Assembly: GCF_020382885.2 (NCBI RefSeq) | Contig: NC_058499.1 | Coordinates: 13,997,872-14,061,871, forward strand | Source of the DNA: Scatophagus argus | Taxonomy: Eukaryota > Chordata > Actinopteri > Scatophagidae | Length of the DNA stretch: 64,000 bases | Direction of reading: 5' to 3' | In this document: positions 19,749 through 33,300 of the stretch, in pieces | Layout: each line of letters starts with the position of its first letter | Numbering within the stretch: position 1 is the first letter of the stretch | Translations under genes and position numbers: made by a program | Notes under the pieces: generated by a model | Database searches by the model: none | What the model was told of the DNA's origin: nothing | Seen by the model: only the letters and a program-made list of their open reading frames with translations

Positions 19749-20737
19749 TCAGGTGAAGAAAATCTCTCGCACAAGCCGTAAGGCATCATCCTCCTCTGCT
19801 GCATCTGCTGGCATCTGTGAGCGTTCCTCTTTTTTCTCCACCTCCAGCCCATCATTCACGAGACCATCGGGGTCCTGAACTGGTCCTGACCCCTGACCCT
19901 CAGGTTCCCAATGCTGTGGGCTCTTGGTGTACTGCACTGTTTCCAACTCTGTGACATCCAAGTCTGTTTCTGAAACATATGTTGTGCGCTTGCCGTCACT
20001 GCAGTCTGAGGACTCCTCCTCCGTCACCGGCACTGCTATCGCCTTCGAAGTGGTGTGGTTCTCCTTCGTCTTCACAGTGTTGTGTACTGCCTTGTCTTCA
20101 GCCTGTGTGCAAGTAAATCACTCGTGTTTTCCACAGTACTTCAGGGAATATCCTGCATTTTACAACCACTATGAAAAATAACGTGAGGAATGATTTCAAA
20201 GTGCTTCTGTACATATAGAGCTGAGAGGCACAAACATGGACGTATAAGTGATGTGTTAATACACACACAAAAAGCAAAAGACCTGTATAATATGTACTGA
20301 TATAATCAACATTGTGAAGAATATTGACATGTTTTCCTTTTTCTATTTTTATTCATATATATTTGTAATTGGGACTTTTCTCCCGGGTTGGAAACCATTT
20401 CAAATGTTAAAAAAAAACCAAACACTCAAACAGCGCCACCTTTTGGTCTGATACGTCCTCGCAGGCACCACTGGTAAAACACGAAACAGCTGCTTCTACC
20501 AACTCTTTCTCGTTCATACAGTAGAAAACAGCCCTGGAAACAAACACGCGTTCCTGTTAGTCAAAGCGCCTTCAGGACTTTTAACTGAAGCAAAAACCTA
20601 AGATTTTGTCTTGCTTTTTACGCCATCTACCTCGCAGTTTTCCGTTTTCTCCTGCTCTTGAGCGGCTCCTTCTCTTTCACTTTCTCTTCTTTCTTCTTCG
20701 ACATCCATGACGGCAGCGTCCGATGCCTTACTGACAT
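19749..20737 (-). CDS. cyren: Cell cycle regulator of non-homologous end joining
   Basis: Small Ku-associated protein (CYREN/MRI, human C7orf49) that tunes the choice of DNA double-strand break repair pathway. Three exons, 20631-20737, 20440-20533 and 19749-20102, sum to 185 codons including the stop (184 aa; human about 157). The N-terminus MSVRHRTLPSWMSKKK carries the Ku-binding motif core (R-T-L-P-S-W; human RVLPSW), followed by a basic stretch. VFYCMNEKELVEAAV matches human TVYCMNEAEIVDVAL. The middle is acidic and low in complexity. The last residues ALRLVREIFFT match the C-terminal XLF-like Ku-binding motif (VREIFFS in human). Both interaction motifs are therefore intact. The 3' UTR faces tmem140; a minus-strand AATAAA lies at 19391-19396. 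Confidence 0.92.
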
Positions 20738-22409
20738 GTTGGCTCTATATCATTAAGTTGTACATTATTTATACACCTGCACAGAGTTTCCTGCGGCCGC
20801 TACCACCGCTGTTATCCACCATGAAATGAATGGACAACGCCATGGATGTATAAAGACAAACAAGGCAGCGCAGCATGTTGGTGAAGTCACGTGACCACAA
20901 TGGCTGCCGGAGTGTTTAGCGCCGCTTATCGACCGACAACGAGAACAACAAGAAATCCATCTGTGAAACAAATTTTATATTGCTATATAAATCCTACTTT
21001 ATCTGTAATATAATCGCATTTATTCTGTTGGTAATATATTTCGTATGTAACTGAATCTTCAAACTAGTGACTAATGCTCTTAAATAAAATGTAGTATGTA
21101 AAAATGTAATGGAATTTATGTTAAAAATCAAGAATTTTATAAGAAATAATACACATACGAAGTAAAATCTAAAGGAACTGTGTACAACCATGTAAATTTC
21201 CCAAATATATTTACAGTTTCAGTTCATCTTGTTAAAAAGTTCTGTAGTTAGAAAGTGCATGTTCCTGTACCTGTCCTCTCTGAGAGATCACAGTATAAAA
21301 CTGCCTAAAAATGCTTTTAAAGACACAAAATTAAAAATTAAAAACACAAATTAGAAAATATATCTATCAAAAGAAATAGCACCGTCAGATTTTTTCATAA
21401 TCCTAAATAAATCAGGAAATAGTGTGGTCAGCTATATCCTTGAGGACCCCTGTGTGAGGTATGTGTATGATGAATGCAGCAGTACTACACATGCTCAAGT
21501 GAGTTTTAGTTTTTTTTCTACTTTATACAAACAATGTTGATGTCACTGCAGTCACAGCTTTAACATGTCAACACCGTCCTCCTGTGGATTGAATTTAGGC
21601 ATTTTAATGAGGTTATTGAGGCAGCTAGCAACTAAGGAAAAACAAAATGGCAGGAGTTTACAATATATATTTAGCATTAGAGAAAACAGAATTTAGTAAC
21701 TGGGATTTTCAGAATAGTGTGAAACAAAAGTTTATATGTCGTATTTTACTACACATCAGAGTAACTGAATGCTATTATTAGATATTTAAGAACTTTAAAT
21801 TCTTGTTGCCCTGAACAAATTAAAACAGCATACTTTGTAGTATGTCTGACGGGGTTGACACAAATGAAGTGAAGTTTTAGAAATGGTGTTTTATGGGAAG
21901 ACAAAACAAAACAAAACAAAACAGTTCCTTTACATGGTTTGATAACTAAGACCTGTCAAATATATCAACTTCAAATGAATGTAGAACACATTTTTAAAGT
22001 TTGAGTTTTAAAACATGTTTTGTCTCTTTTCTGAAGAATCAATGAGCTATAAAAAGTCAATGCTAATGACCAGATATCCCCAAATCTGTAACTAATAAAT
22101 TATATTAAAAAAAAAGTACCATTTGAGTAAATTTACTTCAATGCCATTATTGGTATTTAGCTACATGAGACTGTATTTAATCAGAACACTTACACTTGAT
22201 TTTATGACAATAATGAAATACATTTTTTGGGCTTAATTGTTCGAGCGACTTGACTTGAATGGGTTTATAGGTGTGAACCAGTAAATGCATCAATGTTGCT
22301 GAAATTACAGATTAAATTGACACTATGCACATTCATTTATTTTTAAAAAGAGTGTAGTTTGGAAAATAAATACATTTATAAGACACAGTATATATTTAAC
22401 TTTGATTAA

Positions 22410-22597
22410 CATTACTTGACTAATCCTTAACCTAACCTTAAAGCCAGTCTTCACCCTAATATTTCATGATTTATGCTGTGGGGACTTGTGTGTTGTCCTG
22501 GTAAGTAAGTCAGGGCCTCACAATGTGACTGTGTAAACAGATTTTTGTCCCCACAACTACAGGAATATACGTCCTCACACACACACACACACACACT
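22410..22597. repeat. Dispersed fish repeat with CCTTAACCTAACC head and (CA)n tail
   Basis: It begins with ATCCTTAACCTAACC, continues with TGCTGTGGGGACTTGTG and TTTGTCCCCACAACTACAGG, and ends GTCCTCACACACAC. This 'gtccccacaa...cgtcctcacacaca' pattern recurs widely in teleost genomes. No coding capacity. Confidence 0.55.
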
Positions 22598-25500
22598 GTG
22601 TGCAGTTGTTGGAATTAATCAGAGTTGCATTAGGGTGCTGTGTAATTAAAACTGTGAGTTGCAAAGTCTCATCACTCACATTCACATTTATTATTCTAGA
22701 CTTTCAGTTGTCTCAGCTCACCCACATTTGCTGTTACTTTTTGATCATTTTTTCTTTTTTATTTATTTTTTTTGCCTATTCACCTTTAGAATATTATACT
22801 TATATTTCTTGCTTCTGCCTCACATATTTTGATTGGCATATTGAGTGGAAGACAAACTTAAAGCAACACCACTTTTTCTGTTTTTTACTAGTATTTTTCA
22901 AAATGTGTTCAGATAATAATATTTAATAATAATTTTTTTACCACTAAAATGCATGTGTGTATGCACTGATGTCTTTTAACCCTGTGTGCCTTATTCTGGA
23001 CGACAGCAGATAATCCATGCTAGTCTAGTCACATGACACTTTTTTTCCTCTCTGTCCTTTTATCACCCGCTTCCAATCTCCAATGTACAGAACAACCTCG
23101 TATCAGACTCTCACTTTCTGTCACTTTGTACCCAAAGCTGCCTTCTTAATTATGACTCTAAAGCCCTTCCTACAAGTGCTTAGACTTTGATTGCAAATGC
23201 CAGCTTTGTATATTTGACTAAATTAAAAAGTGGGGAAAAGTAAGGGGGAAAAAAAGACACGCACAATGTTACTTTCCCTGATGCTCTAAATTTCAGTGCA
23301 TTTTAGGAACAACACATCAGAACTGAACTGATACCAACTGAATAAAACTCAAAATCTCCCACCATATTATCATCTTTCTCGTCTTCTTCTTCTTATTATT
23401 ATTATTTTTATTTTCAACAGATACCCACAGAGGCTATTTTGAGAAATAACCATTTTGCATCAATGTATTTCTTTTTTATGTAACACTAGTGGAAATAAAG
23501 AGTCCACTAATTACCAGACAAGGATGAACTTGGACAATTCTCCTGCAAAGCTGCATTGTATCCATCTCATCTCAATTTGTTTGTTACAAAATGAAAAACC
23601 CACTGTAAAATCAATCATTAACTAATTACCTTTGATGTTAAAATACCTAAATTAATTTTTAAAATGACTTAAGCATTAAAAAAGAAGAACTTTGAAGAAC
23701 TTAAAGTGGCTTTGAACTCATCCTCCCCCAGGGCTTTCTGCCACATCCACAGATCAGGCCGCGCTATAAGAAGATTTCTGTTCACTCGTGGAGTAAAGCT
23801 TGTCACTGAATTTGTGGGTCAAACATGGCCAAAATGTCTGCTAAATGTGGAGACATGAGAGCATCAGCACTGTGGTTTTGTTCAACACTGGTTTAGTGTT
23901 GGGATTTTTTAAAACCTCATTATGATTGCAAAAGACAATTATGAACACCTTTTGAAGAGTACATGTACTGCAGATTTCTGATTGAATCAAGATGAAGCTA
24001 TTGTGGAGAGAACAGAAGCTGAATTGGACATAAATGACCTGAGCAGGGAAGCTCAGTGAGTGATTTTTACCTAATCCAGTCCATATCTTCTCTCCTTTTC
24101 CTCTTCACATCTTTCTCTTGCTCAGTGAGCCCTAATTGATGAGAACCAGCCTAATCAGTTGTCTTCCGAGGCTTAACCCTACTTTCAGTAAGGGTCTTTA
24201 CCATTGGCCATCGCTCACAGAAACACTTTGTGATTGGCCATATGGCGTTACATAGAGCGACCTCAGGGAAGAGCAGAATGTTTAAATTGAATGAAGATGA
24301 AGAGAATGATGTGATCTGTTGGGATAGTATGTCATGATGTTAACCAGGCTGATATTACTGAATATGTGTGTGCACATTTATGACTGCACATACAGGATCA
24401 CACATGCAGCCTTTGGTTTAAATAAAACCTTCCTTTCTTCTTTTCTTCTGTTGCAACACAAAGGACGCACGAAAAACTTCAAGCCACAAACAGCCTGACA
24501 CCGTAGGAAATAATTTATCTTTAAGGAGTCTTTTAGCTCCCACTTGGCTTTGATTGCTGTAAAAAACAACAGAGCCAATTATCCCCAGTATAAAATCAAG
24601 TTCAAAGACAAGCACAGTCTTTCAGCCTTCATTCAGTGTTTAGGTAGGCTCACGGTTTGATGATGTGCGCAGCAGTTTGGTTACATTAATCTGTTGCATC
24701 TTTGTGTTTTTCCTTTTAGATGTTGATAATATAGATAGATAGATATATGTTAACTGGTATACAAATATAAAGAACTTTTTTTTTCCAAGAAAGATAAGTC
24801 TGACATTGGATGTTGAACAAGGCTAATATAAAGGCAGGTGTAAACTGGTAATGTGTAGACTCGTTCATCTGTTCATCAGCTGGAAACAGAGAAGCAAAAC
24901 AGACTCACAAGATGACCACTGCAGGTCCACCCTGAGGGATTTAGGGGGATCTAAATGGTTAGTAGTATTAGTGTATACTTACCTGAAAATATAAATTGTT
25001 ATATTATCTTTACACTGGAATGAATGAATTTCCTCATCTACTGTAGGTTCTCCTACACATAGGGAAGAGGAGAGTGAGTGAGTGTTTTCAGTTGGTTGCA
25101 ATTTGCATCCTCACTGCTAGATGCCATGAAATTCAACACACTGGACCTTTTGTATAAAATAATATTTCAGCCTGGTTTTGGTAAAGATCAGCCACTTTAT
25201 AATTGGAAAGTGATGCATATGTCTGCTGAGCCAACAGGTAAACAAAGTTCAACCAGTGATCAATGCACCCAAAGCCAAACCCGAATGCCCTCTCCTCTCA
25301 CCTTTGCCAAAAGCTTTTTCTTTAGTGACACATTCCTGGTTTACTTCATATCCTTGTAAATCAGGAAAAATCTTCAGGGAACGAATTCCCAGATGATGTA
25401 TCCTTCACAACAAAATATTCATATAAAAATATTTATTTGCACTAGGGTGTACACAGCTTGCATTTGATCTCAAAAGGAACAAAAGATAGTAAATCGTTTT

Positions 25501-27522
25501 GCATCTATTTGCATGGTACTGAAATGTTTCAAATGGAAAGTTGTAGTGGGAAGCACATGTTTTCAGTGAAACTATGTATGTGTGGTTGTTTCCTCATGAT
25601 TGCTTGTCTCAGATGGTCTTAAAAGATATCAGGCAGATAATGTGAATGTGTACTAACACATACAAGATTCAGCTGCCCATGGGAGCAGGGGATGATCATA
25701 AACAGATATGTATTTGTAAAAAAGAGAAAAGGGGATGCAAATTACCTGAAGGATTTGCTTTGGGTTGTTTTGATGGCTTATAGTATGGATGTTTGTCTGA
25801 CATTTGTGTAATGAGTTTTCCTTTCCTTAATCTGGTGTCATACGGCCCAGAGATAAGAATGGAGTTTAGCATCAGCTCTTTCTGCTGCATGATATCCCAT
25901 ATGTCTAAATCTGTCCAGGAATAGGATGTTTGTGTTTTCTCCCAGCGATCGGGGTCCTTGGGTCAGTTTGGCTTTGAGACTTAAGCTGTCTAGACTGTAA
26001 GAAATAATCTATGAGGATGATTAAATATCATGTCAAAATGTTGACAGTGTTTTTGATGAACTGTCCTTGGTTCCATAAAGAAAAAGAAAGAAAAAAAAAA
26101 GTAAATGCTGTTTAGTTTGAAGTAAATGCTTTTTTTTTTGTTTCTCCACAAAGCCTGTGTTTGTCTTCTCAGTGTGGGATGTAACACTGTGGACTGTGCA
26201 TGAGGGTGATTAGTTGTGACATAATAATACGGCTGTAACATCAAATACCCCTGGCACAAGCAAAGGCCATAAAATCTATCGTGCTTAAAAAAAATAAATT
26301 AATTAATAAGAACGCACACAAATCAATGTGATGATAAATGAAAAGTCAGGAGGATGCAGTAATCTGTTCCGTCCTATTAAAGTCAGTGCTTGTACACGGG
26401 CTACAGTGCTTCCTCATCAACAGTAATAGGCCAAATCCACAGGGATTCCCTGCCAATCACATGCTTGTGGTAGTATCTTAATGACTTTTTCTGCTTTCCT
26501 TCGAAATTCCTCCATCTGTTGTGTTTTACTTCACCAAGCAGATAAAGCAACACTAGCACAGATTCAAAGTAAGTCCACATAGTGTATTACTGCGGAAGTA
26601 ATGTGCCTGGGACTGGTTAAAGATCCGCCAGCAACTCGTAACCCTGTTATTACATGTTGCTGCTGAACTGCATGAAATGTCTCGCTAAGTAATTCCTGAC
26701 CTTAAGAGTGAACACCACCCCCTCCAAAGTTATTTCTAGTTTGTAGACAGGCACATGTACTCATGCAGACAGCAACATGCATGCATTCTTTCACAATAAG
26801 GGATAAAACAAAAGAACGGAGAGAGTGAAAGTTGATTTCACCCAGCAGTGTCACCTGACTCACTCAGCCGTAGACTCTGCCAAATTAAAGTTGTTAATTT
26901 CATCCTTAAGCGCACGCTAATAAGACCAATCACTTGCCTGGTTAAGAGTCCAATCAAAATGCTAATTACAATCCTGGCCCTGCAAGACAACAGTTGAGGA
27001 TTCATTATCCTCCTTTAGTTCTATTTTTCTGTCTCTGGCTTCATTTTGGTGTTTGGGTGTGTAACACACTTGCCAAAAAAGGTTGTGACAAAGTGATAAA
27101 GATGTCCAATTAACTTCACTTTACGGCTGTTTTTTTTCTAACATGCAATGCAGGAGTCTGATCTCCAGCTGTTGGAGGATCAGTATTGTGCTTTTTAACA
27201 TTAAATGTGATGTGGGACCACATGTGTGCATGCAAATGTTCCATGTGTCAGAAGCAGAAATACTAATATTTGATTTCTTGTAATTGTTTTATTACTTTGT
27301 TATTACTATATTTACTTTATTACCGCTCTTGAGAGACAAAGTCTTTTATGATGTTAAGAGTGAAAGTTGGCAAGGTCCATGATCAATTAAAGCTTTTGAT
27401 CGAGATGAGACGAGATGAAATGTTTTTGATAGTTTCCTATAGAAACTCATTTCAGTCAGCTCAATGCTCCTCAGGAACATTGCATTCATCTCATTGAATG
27501 CTCATCTTTATCAGCTTGTTGA

Positions 27523-27523
<1 letters not shown>

Positions 27524-27567
<44 letters not shown>

Positions 27568-27570
27568 GAG
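27524..27570. repeat. (GA)n microsatellite
   Basis: About 23 GA units with one interruption (GGGAG). Confidence 0.95.
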
Positions 27571-27766
27571 CCCACACACATTGAGGACTGGGATTTTATT
27601 TAAAAAAAGAAAACCCAACAAACAGCTGCATTATTGTACAGATCGTAGACAAAATTAAAACTTCAAGGATACCTCAGAATAACCAACATTACATTAAAGC
27701 AAAAGGGTTTTAGAAAATGCAGTATTTCCACTGGCTTCGGGTTACTATAACTCAAAGCTTTCTCTT

Positions 27767-27787
27767 CAGCAGCAGCAGCAGCAGCAC
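27767..27787. repeat. (CAG)n trinucleotide run
   Basis: Six to seven CAG units outside any recognised coding sequence. Confidence 0.9.
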
Positions 27788-28934
27788 AGGTAGACATACT
27801 GGAGAGATTTCATCTTGCGTTCTGCTTTGATCCCAGTCTCTGTCAACCCCCCTAAAACCTCTGCTTTCTAGGTCCCTGATTGCCTCAGAAGAAGCAGGCA
27901 AGACACCGGCGTGGTCGCCATGGCAACAGATGCAGATTTTAACCTGTCCGATGTGCAGTAAACAAAGGTTGTAACACTTTGACACTTTGCATGTTTGTAG
28001 ACCGGTTGAGTGACAGACAGATGAACTGAGAGTAACACATGGCGATAGGACAAATGTAACATCTGGTCATCTGTAACAGCTGGTAGTAATGGAGGCTTGT
28101 CGACAAACTGTCACTTGCACTTTCTCGTTTCAGTTCACGTGTCACGCACATCTGCACTCCCTCAAAACCAAAAAGGGACCAGAAAATAAATGATTCACCT
28201 CTCAGATCCCTTTAAAATCATTTGTGACTTGTGTCATTTTTAAGCACAGGCCCAGATGATGCAACTTCATGATCGTGCATATATTTTTTTAAGTGGGTGT
28301 TTTTGTCTCCTGCCGCAATCAGTTTACCCCGAGGTTGTTACTGCAGAAGAAAAATTGGTCCCACCTTGCTGAATAATGATGGCCTTGGAGACTTTGAAAA
28401 TATGGCCTCCGGGCTTTCTGATAGGATGTGTTGCTTTGTGCTCTGCTGGTTGTTTGTGTAGTTTGATGGCTGCTGTTTTCCTTCTGTTTTATACTTAATT
28501 GGAAAGTTTTATGTGAGAAACAGAAATTCTACAATGCAGGAGTGGAAAAAAGATCACTATTGAAAGGAAGATATAATTTTACCATATCTATTGCTGCTGC
28601 AAGCAAACAGTGGTGGACTGCAAGTACATTTACTTCGTTACCTTGCTTAGAGTTAGATAATTGTACTTGTATTACTATTTTCTGCTGGTTTATACTTTCA
28701 CTGCACTTCATTTCATATGTAAATATTGTACTCTTTAATACATTTGTCTGATGACAGTAGTTACTACTTACTTTGCAACCAAAGATTTTGCACATGTCAA
28801 CTTCAAACATATGATGGATTGTCAAAATTAAACTGCTCAGTTGTGTATAAAGTAGATGAAATTAGCTTCACCTCCACTAGCTACAACATAAGAATTCTGC
28901 ATAAATGTTCATTAGTAGGCTGAAATTAATAATG

Positions 28935-29190
28935 TTCCCCCCATGCCTGCTTGGGTTTTACTCCAGCTTCCTCCACACAATCCCAAAACATGAACATTAG
29001 GTTAATTGGCTACTCTACATTGCCTCTAGGTGTGAGTGTGTGCATGTATGGTTGTCTTTGTGTGTCAGCCCTGCAATGGACCAGTCCAGGGTGAACCCCA
29101 CCTCTCACTCGTTGTCAGCTGGGATAGGCTCCAGCGCCACCCCCCTCCACGCCTCTGACGGATAAGCGGTATAGAAAATGTATAGATGGA
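28935..29190 (+). mobile_element. L2/Maui-type LINE 3' end
   Basis: Contains the typical chain CAGCTTCCTCCACACAATCC, GGTTAATTGGCTACTCTACA, GTTGTCAGCTGGGATAGGCT and GATAAGCGGTATAGAAAATG, ending in TAGATGGAAA where intact copies carry (ATGG)n. Only the 3' untranslated end is present; no reverse transcriptase was seen. Confidence 0.75.
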
Positions 29191-30359
29191 AAATAAGTCC
29201 CTATCCGGAACCATTCACATATATAACAAGTAAACCCTCCTTTTGATTGTCCCACTGATAATGTTTAAAACAATCCCATGTAAATTTTGAAAAACAAATA
29301 ACAAGCTCAGTAAACAATAAGAAAAGGGCTGCATGGTGTCAATCTAAAGTCATTCATTGATTAAAATGTTTTATAGATCCCACTTAGACCCATGTCTATA
29401 AATCAAAATCATTTTGACAAAGTGTGAGAAGCTGGATATCAGAATATGACATTTTCACCTGTCATCTTTCAAAGTGAGAGCGTTTTTGGCTGCCACCCTG
29501 ACATTGTGCTTGTCTGTCAGCAAAGCCGCCTATTTAAAGCAATTACAGTGGGCTGAAGAGGCACAAATCTGCCTATGGACAGAGTGACAGGTTCTGTTGT
29601 TAAAAGGCAGAACATCAAAGGAAAATCTCCATCCCACCAAATCTTGGCTTCCATTTTCATCTGTCTGCAACTCCAGACGGCTTTTCAAGGCTTTAGGCGC
29701 CTTGTGTCCTTCGAGACAAATGAGAGAAGACAACAGGCAACGTGTCCTACTATCTACTCTGCACAGATATGTGTGTGTACAGGAATACAGTGTGTTGACT
29801 AGTTTATACAGAAGGAGTCTTTTGGAGATCCCCGTGTGCTGAGAGTAACGTGCGTCCGTGCGTCAGAGTGCTGGACACTTGCACTGTATGAGCTAATTAC
29901 GTTGGATGGAATTCAAACAGGTTATGAGACGACTTTCAAATCACTTATTACTCATGTATGAAGATGCACATGCGCAATCAGCCCCCTACCCCCACCAGCG
30001 TCGCGCCAACTGAACCCAGTCTTAAAACCGCGAGCAGCCGCAGACATGATCCGTTTATTTGAGAGGACGGAGCGGTCTCAGACTGCCACAGGGAGAAGGA
30101 ACAGCGTCCTTGGAAAACTGTGCACATCTGACAGGTTTTGGTGATGATGATTGGGAAGTTCATCTGCTGTTTTTTTGCCCAGAAGCTTCTCTCAGCGTGA
30201 CCAATAAGATTAGGATGAAAAGGTGAAAGTTTGATTTTAGTAAGTCAGTGGTTCTGACAAGCCGGACCTTTGATTTAAACAGACGGAGGGATGTGAGGGA
30301 CACACAGTTTGGCCAAGTTTATGACATCAAACCCCAGAATACGGATTTCAGCTGAGAAG

Positions 30360-33300
30360 ATGCGTGTAGGTGAGTGGGATAATCCGTGTTTGCATGATTT
30401 AAGGGCGTTTGATGAAATGGTTCTTTTCCTGTCTGTGCCTGAGGGACAGTGAGAGATGTCGCCTGTGAGAGGCTCGAGTTTTTAATCTTTGGTAATCTTT
30501 TTTGATTCTCAAAGCTGACTCGACCATATTTATGAAGCCTACTTTGTTCACAAACTTCTGATATTTTCAGGCGCAAATGCTGTTTTTTTTTCACTAAATA
30601 ATTACTGTTGTCACAACGACGTTGCATGAAAAAACAGTACGTGCAGGGACATTTTAAAAGACAGCAAAACTCCTAACATATCTGTGTTTTCAACATTTTT
30701 ATAACGATGCACAGTGCTGAAGTGACAGCTCCCCATTTTATGCACTCTCCTTCAATGGCATGTGAGTAAAGGCAAATTTTGCAAGAAAGTAATAATAATC
30801 CACATTTTTCAAAGAGGGGAAATGTGTTTTCTCCCCTAGGATCAGCATCTTGTGGTGGCTCAGTGCCTGGACAGGAGGATTTGGGCTGCTGCCTCAGTTT
30901 CTCCTCCATACAGAATATGGTCTCTGTGGTAGTGGTTCAGTGGAATAGACTCAGCAAATGAACAAAAACCTTCCATGAGGTGTCATGTCAGACAGCCGGA
31001 GACCTTGTAGAGATTGACATTGTGGCTAAATTTCACTCTTTTTTACTTTATTAATCCTAAACTGGGGAATTACTTCTCTGCATTTCACCCATCACTGATT
31101 GAAACACACACACACGCAACATGCAACATGCAGTGAAACACACAGGAGAAGTGGGCTGCATCAAGCGCCCGGGGAGCATATATTGGGGGTTAAGTGCCTT
31201 GCTCAAGGGCACATCAGCCGGCTAATGTGGGGGCTTATCACTCCACCACACTCAAATTTTTCCTGTCCATCTGGTGGGGGAATCGAACCAGCAACCTTCC
31301 GATCACAAGCCGCTTCTCCGACCTCTAGGCCACGGCTGCCTCTTCCCAGCTCGCCATCAGTTGACTGAAAGTGAATTAAAAATGCTTTGGCACAGTACCC
31401 TGCTGTAGGTGCATATTTGAGGTTACTTGATGTCTGCTCTCAGATTCTTCACAGAAATCACACTTTTTGATCACTTTTTAATTCATTTTGACAGCACGAA
31501 CAATAACATGGAATTTTGAAGCCCAACAACAACATCAACAAAACCTGATGTAACTTTCTGTGTCAGACACCAGAATGTGAAAATTAGTGATTCTTAAACA
31601 GATCCCTCCCTCTCTCACGATACAGCAAAAGCACTGTAACAAATATTATAATATAACTTCTGTTGTGTTGTGCAGTTTGTGAGTGGACATTCATAGCAAC
31701 TTGCCAACATGCCACTTTGGTGAAAACTCAAGGCCAAATGTTAGCAAATGTTAGTGCTCGGGTTCCCTTGGGCTAGATGCTTTATTTAGGTCATATTTTA
31801 TGTAATAGACACAAATGTGGCACAAGACATTATTTCATGACACAGAGACTTTTTTTTTTATTTATCATGAGTCAGCCTTACTCTGCAGATGCTATTCTCG
31901 TCCACTATATAAACTTCAGAAAAAAAGCCATAAGGAAGCTGTAAAAATAGGAGGATGAGTTAAGCAAACAGATGGTGGAAGCAGCATGTCCTTATTCTTT
32001 CCCTGTCAGGCTTTCGAGCTCCCCACCCCTGGCCTGTTATATACGTTCAGGGATCCAGCTGAGTGTACAAGACAACAAGCACAGACACACAAATCCTGCT
32101 AAGCTCGCTCCCTCTCTCTCTCTCTCTCTCTCCTTCCTTTATTCCTTATCATTTATAACATACTGTCGGCTTGTTTTACAGTCTGGATATTCCTCCTGTT
32201 CATTGAGGAGGGATTTGCACTTGCACAAAAGTCTAAAGGTAAGACTGATGTATTCAGTGCGCTCCTTTGATAGACTACTTTAAATCAAGAGAAATGGTTT
32301 TTTTTTTGCACATTCAGTTATATATTTGCCTCTCAGGTGTCAATTGCCTTACTTGCACAAATGATTTCTCATGGGTCTCTTGGCTGTTGCATTCATACAG
32401 ATGGAGGTGCAGGATCAAAAGGGGTTAAACCCTCTCAACGGCCGCAGCATTCTCGCCACTGTGGAAACTGGGTACGAAACCCAGATGGCGGCAGCTTCAG
32501 CTCCCCAAACTACCCGCATACGTACCCTCCCAACAAGGAGTGCCTGTACGTACTGGAAGGTAACCAACAACACACACCTGAGCCTGCTGCTATTTTACGA
32601 ATGTTGCCTATTTTAACTTTAAATGAGGTTGGTTTGTGAGCTCTGGTGGAAATTAAAGAGAATCTGAGGATTAAATAAACCTTTCAGTCAGAATGATCAA
32701 GAATGCAATCTGTTGTTGTTGTTTTTTATGTCTTTCCTTCAACAATAACATCAGCATTGTTCATCACAAATTGTTTATACATGGTGTTTGGATTCTATTT
32801 AAGGATTTTGAACACTGTTCTCCTTTTAAAAGTTTTACCCTCTCTGGTTGTTAAAGTGAAAACAAGTTGGCTGGAAGTCACTGTTTCCACAGTTCATTGC
32901 TTGTTATCTTGCACACCAAAGAATACATCACACTTTGTTGTCATTTTGTGCATCAGTTTCCCTTTAATTGCTGCTGGAGCCCCCAAAACAAACTGACCTA
33001 CAGTAATTGTATGTAAAAACATCAACAACACTGAGGAAAGTGTGAAAGGGGCAAATACTTTTTCACTGCACTTTTTATTTTCTGGTAGCATTATGTCCCT
33101 GAATCACCTCTGAGGCAGTAGGTGTGACACAGCGCTCTGCTTCCCTCAGCCCTGCCTCGCCAGAGGATAGAGCTGCTGTTTGATGAGACCTTCTACATCG
33201 AAGCCTCATTTGAGTGTCGCTTTGACCACATCGAGGTGCGGGACGGCCCCTTCAGCTTCTCGCCACTCATCAATCGTTTCTGTGGCTCAGCCAGCCCCGG

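Larger units (their letters stand above)
20738..30359. other. 9.6-kb region without recognised genes (cyren to neto2)
   Basis: Intergenic DNA. From 20738 to 20940 is the cyren promoter flank. 21000-22400 is AT-rich with nothing recognised. A dispersed repeat ending in (CA)n lies at 22410-22597. 23000-27050 is less repetitive and could hold regulatory elements. A (GA)n tract lies at 27524-27570, a (CAG)n run at 27767-27787 and an L2-type LINE end at 28935-29190. The last few hundred bases before 30360 are the neto2 5' flank and UTR. ORFs in this stretch are short and none resembles a known protein. Confidence 0.6.

Noticed and set aside
25078-25359. 93-codon plus-strand ORF in the gene-poor region
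   Set aside because: No similarity, no splice or poly(A) context, and a length expected by chance in 10 kb.
31260-31340. Possible tRNA gene (box A and box B present)
   Set aside because: The tRNA-like stretch is joined to a SINE core and LINE-like tail and recurs elsewhere in the window, so it is a SINE head.
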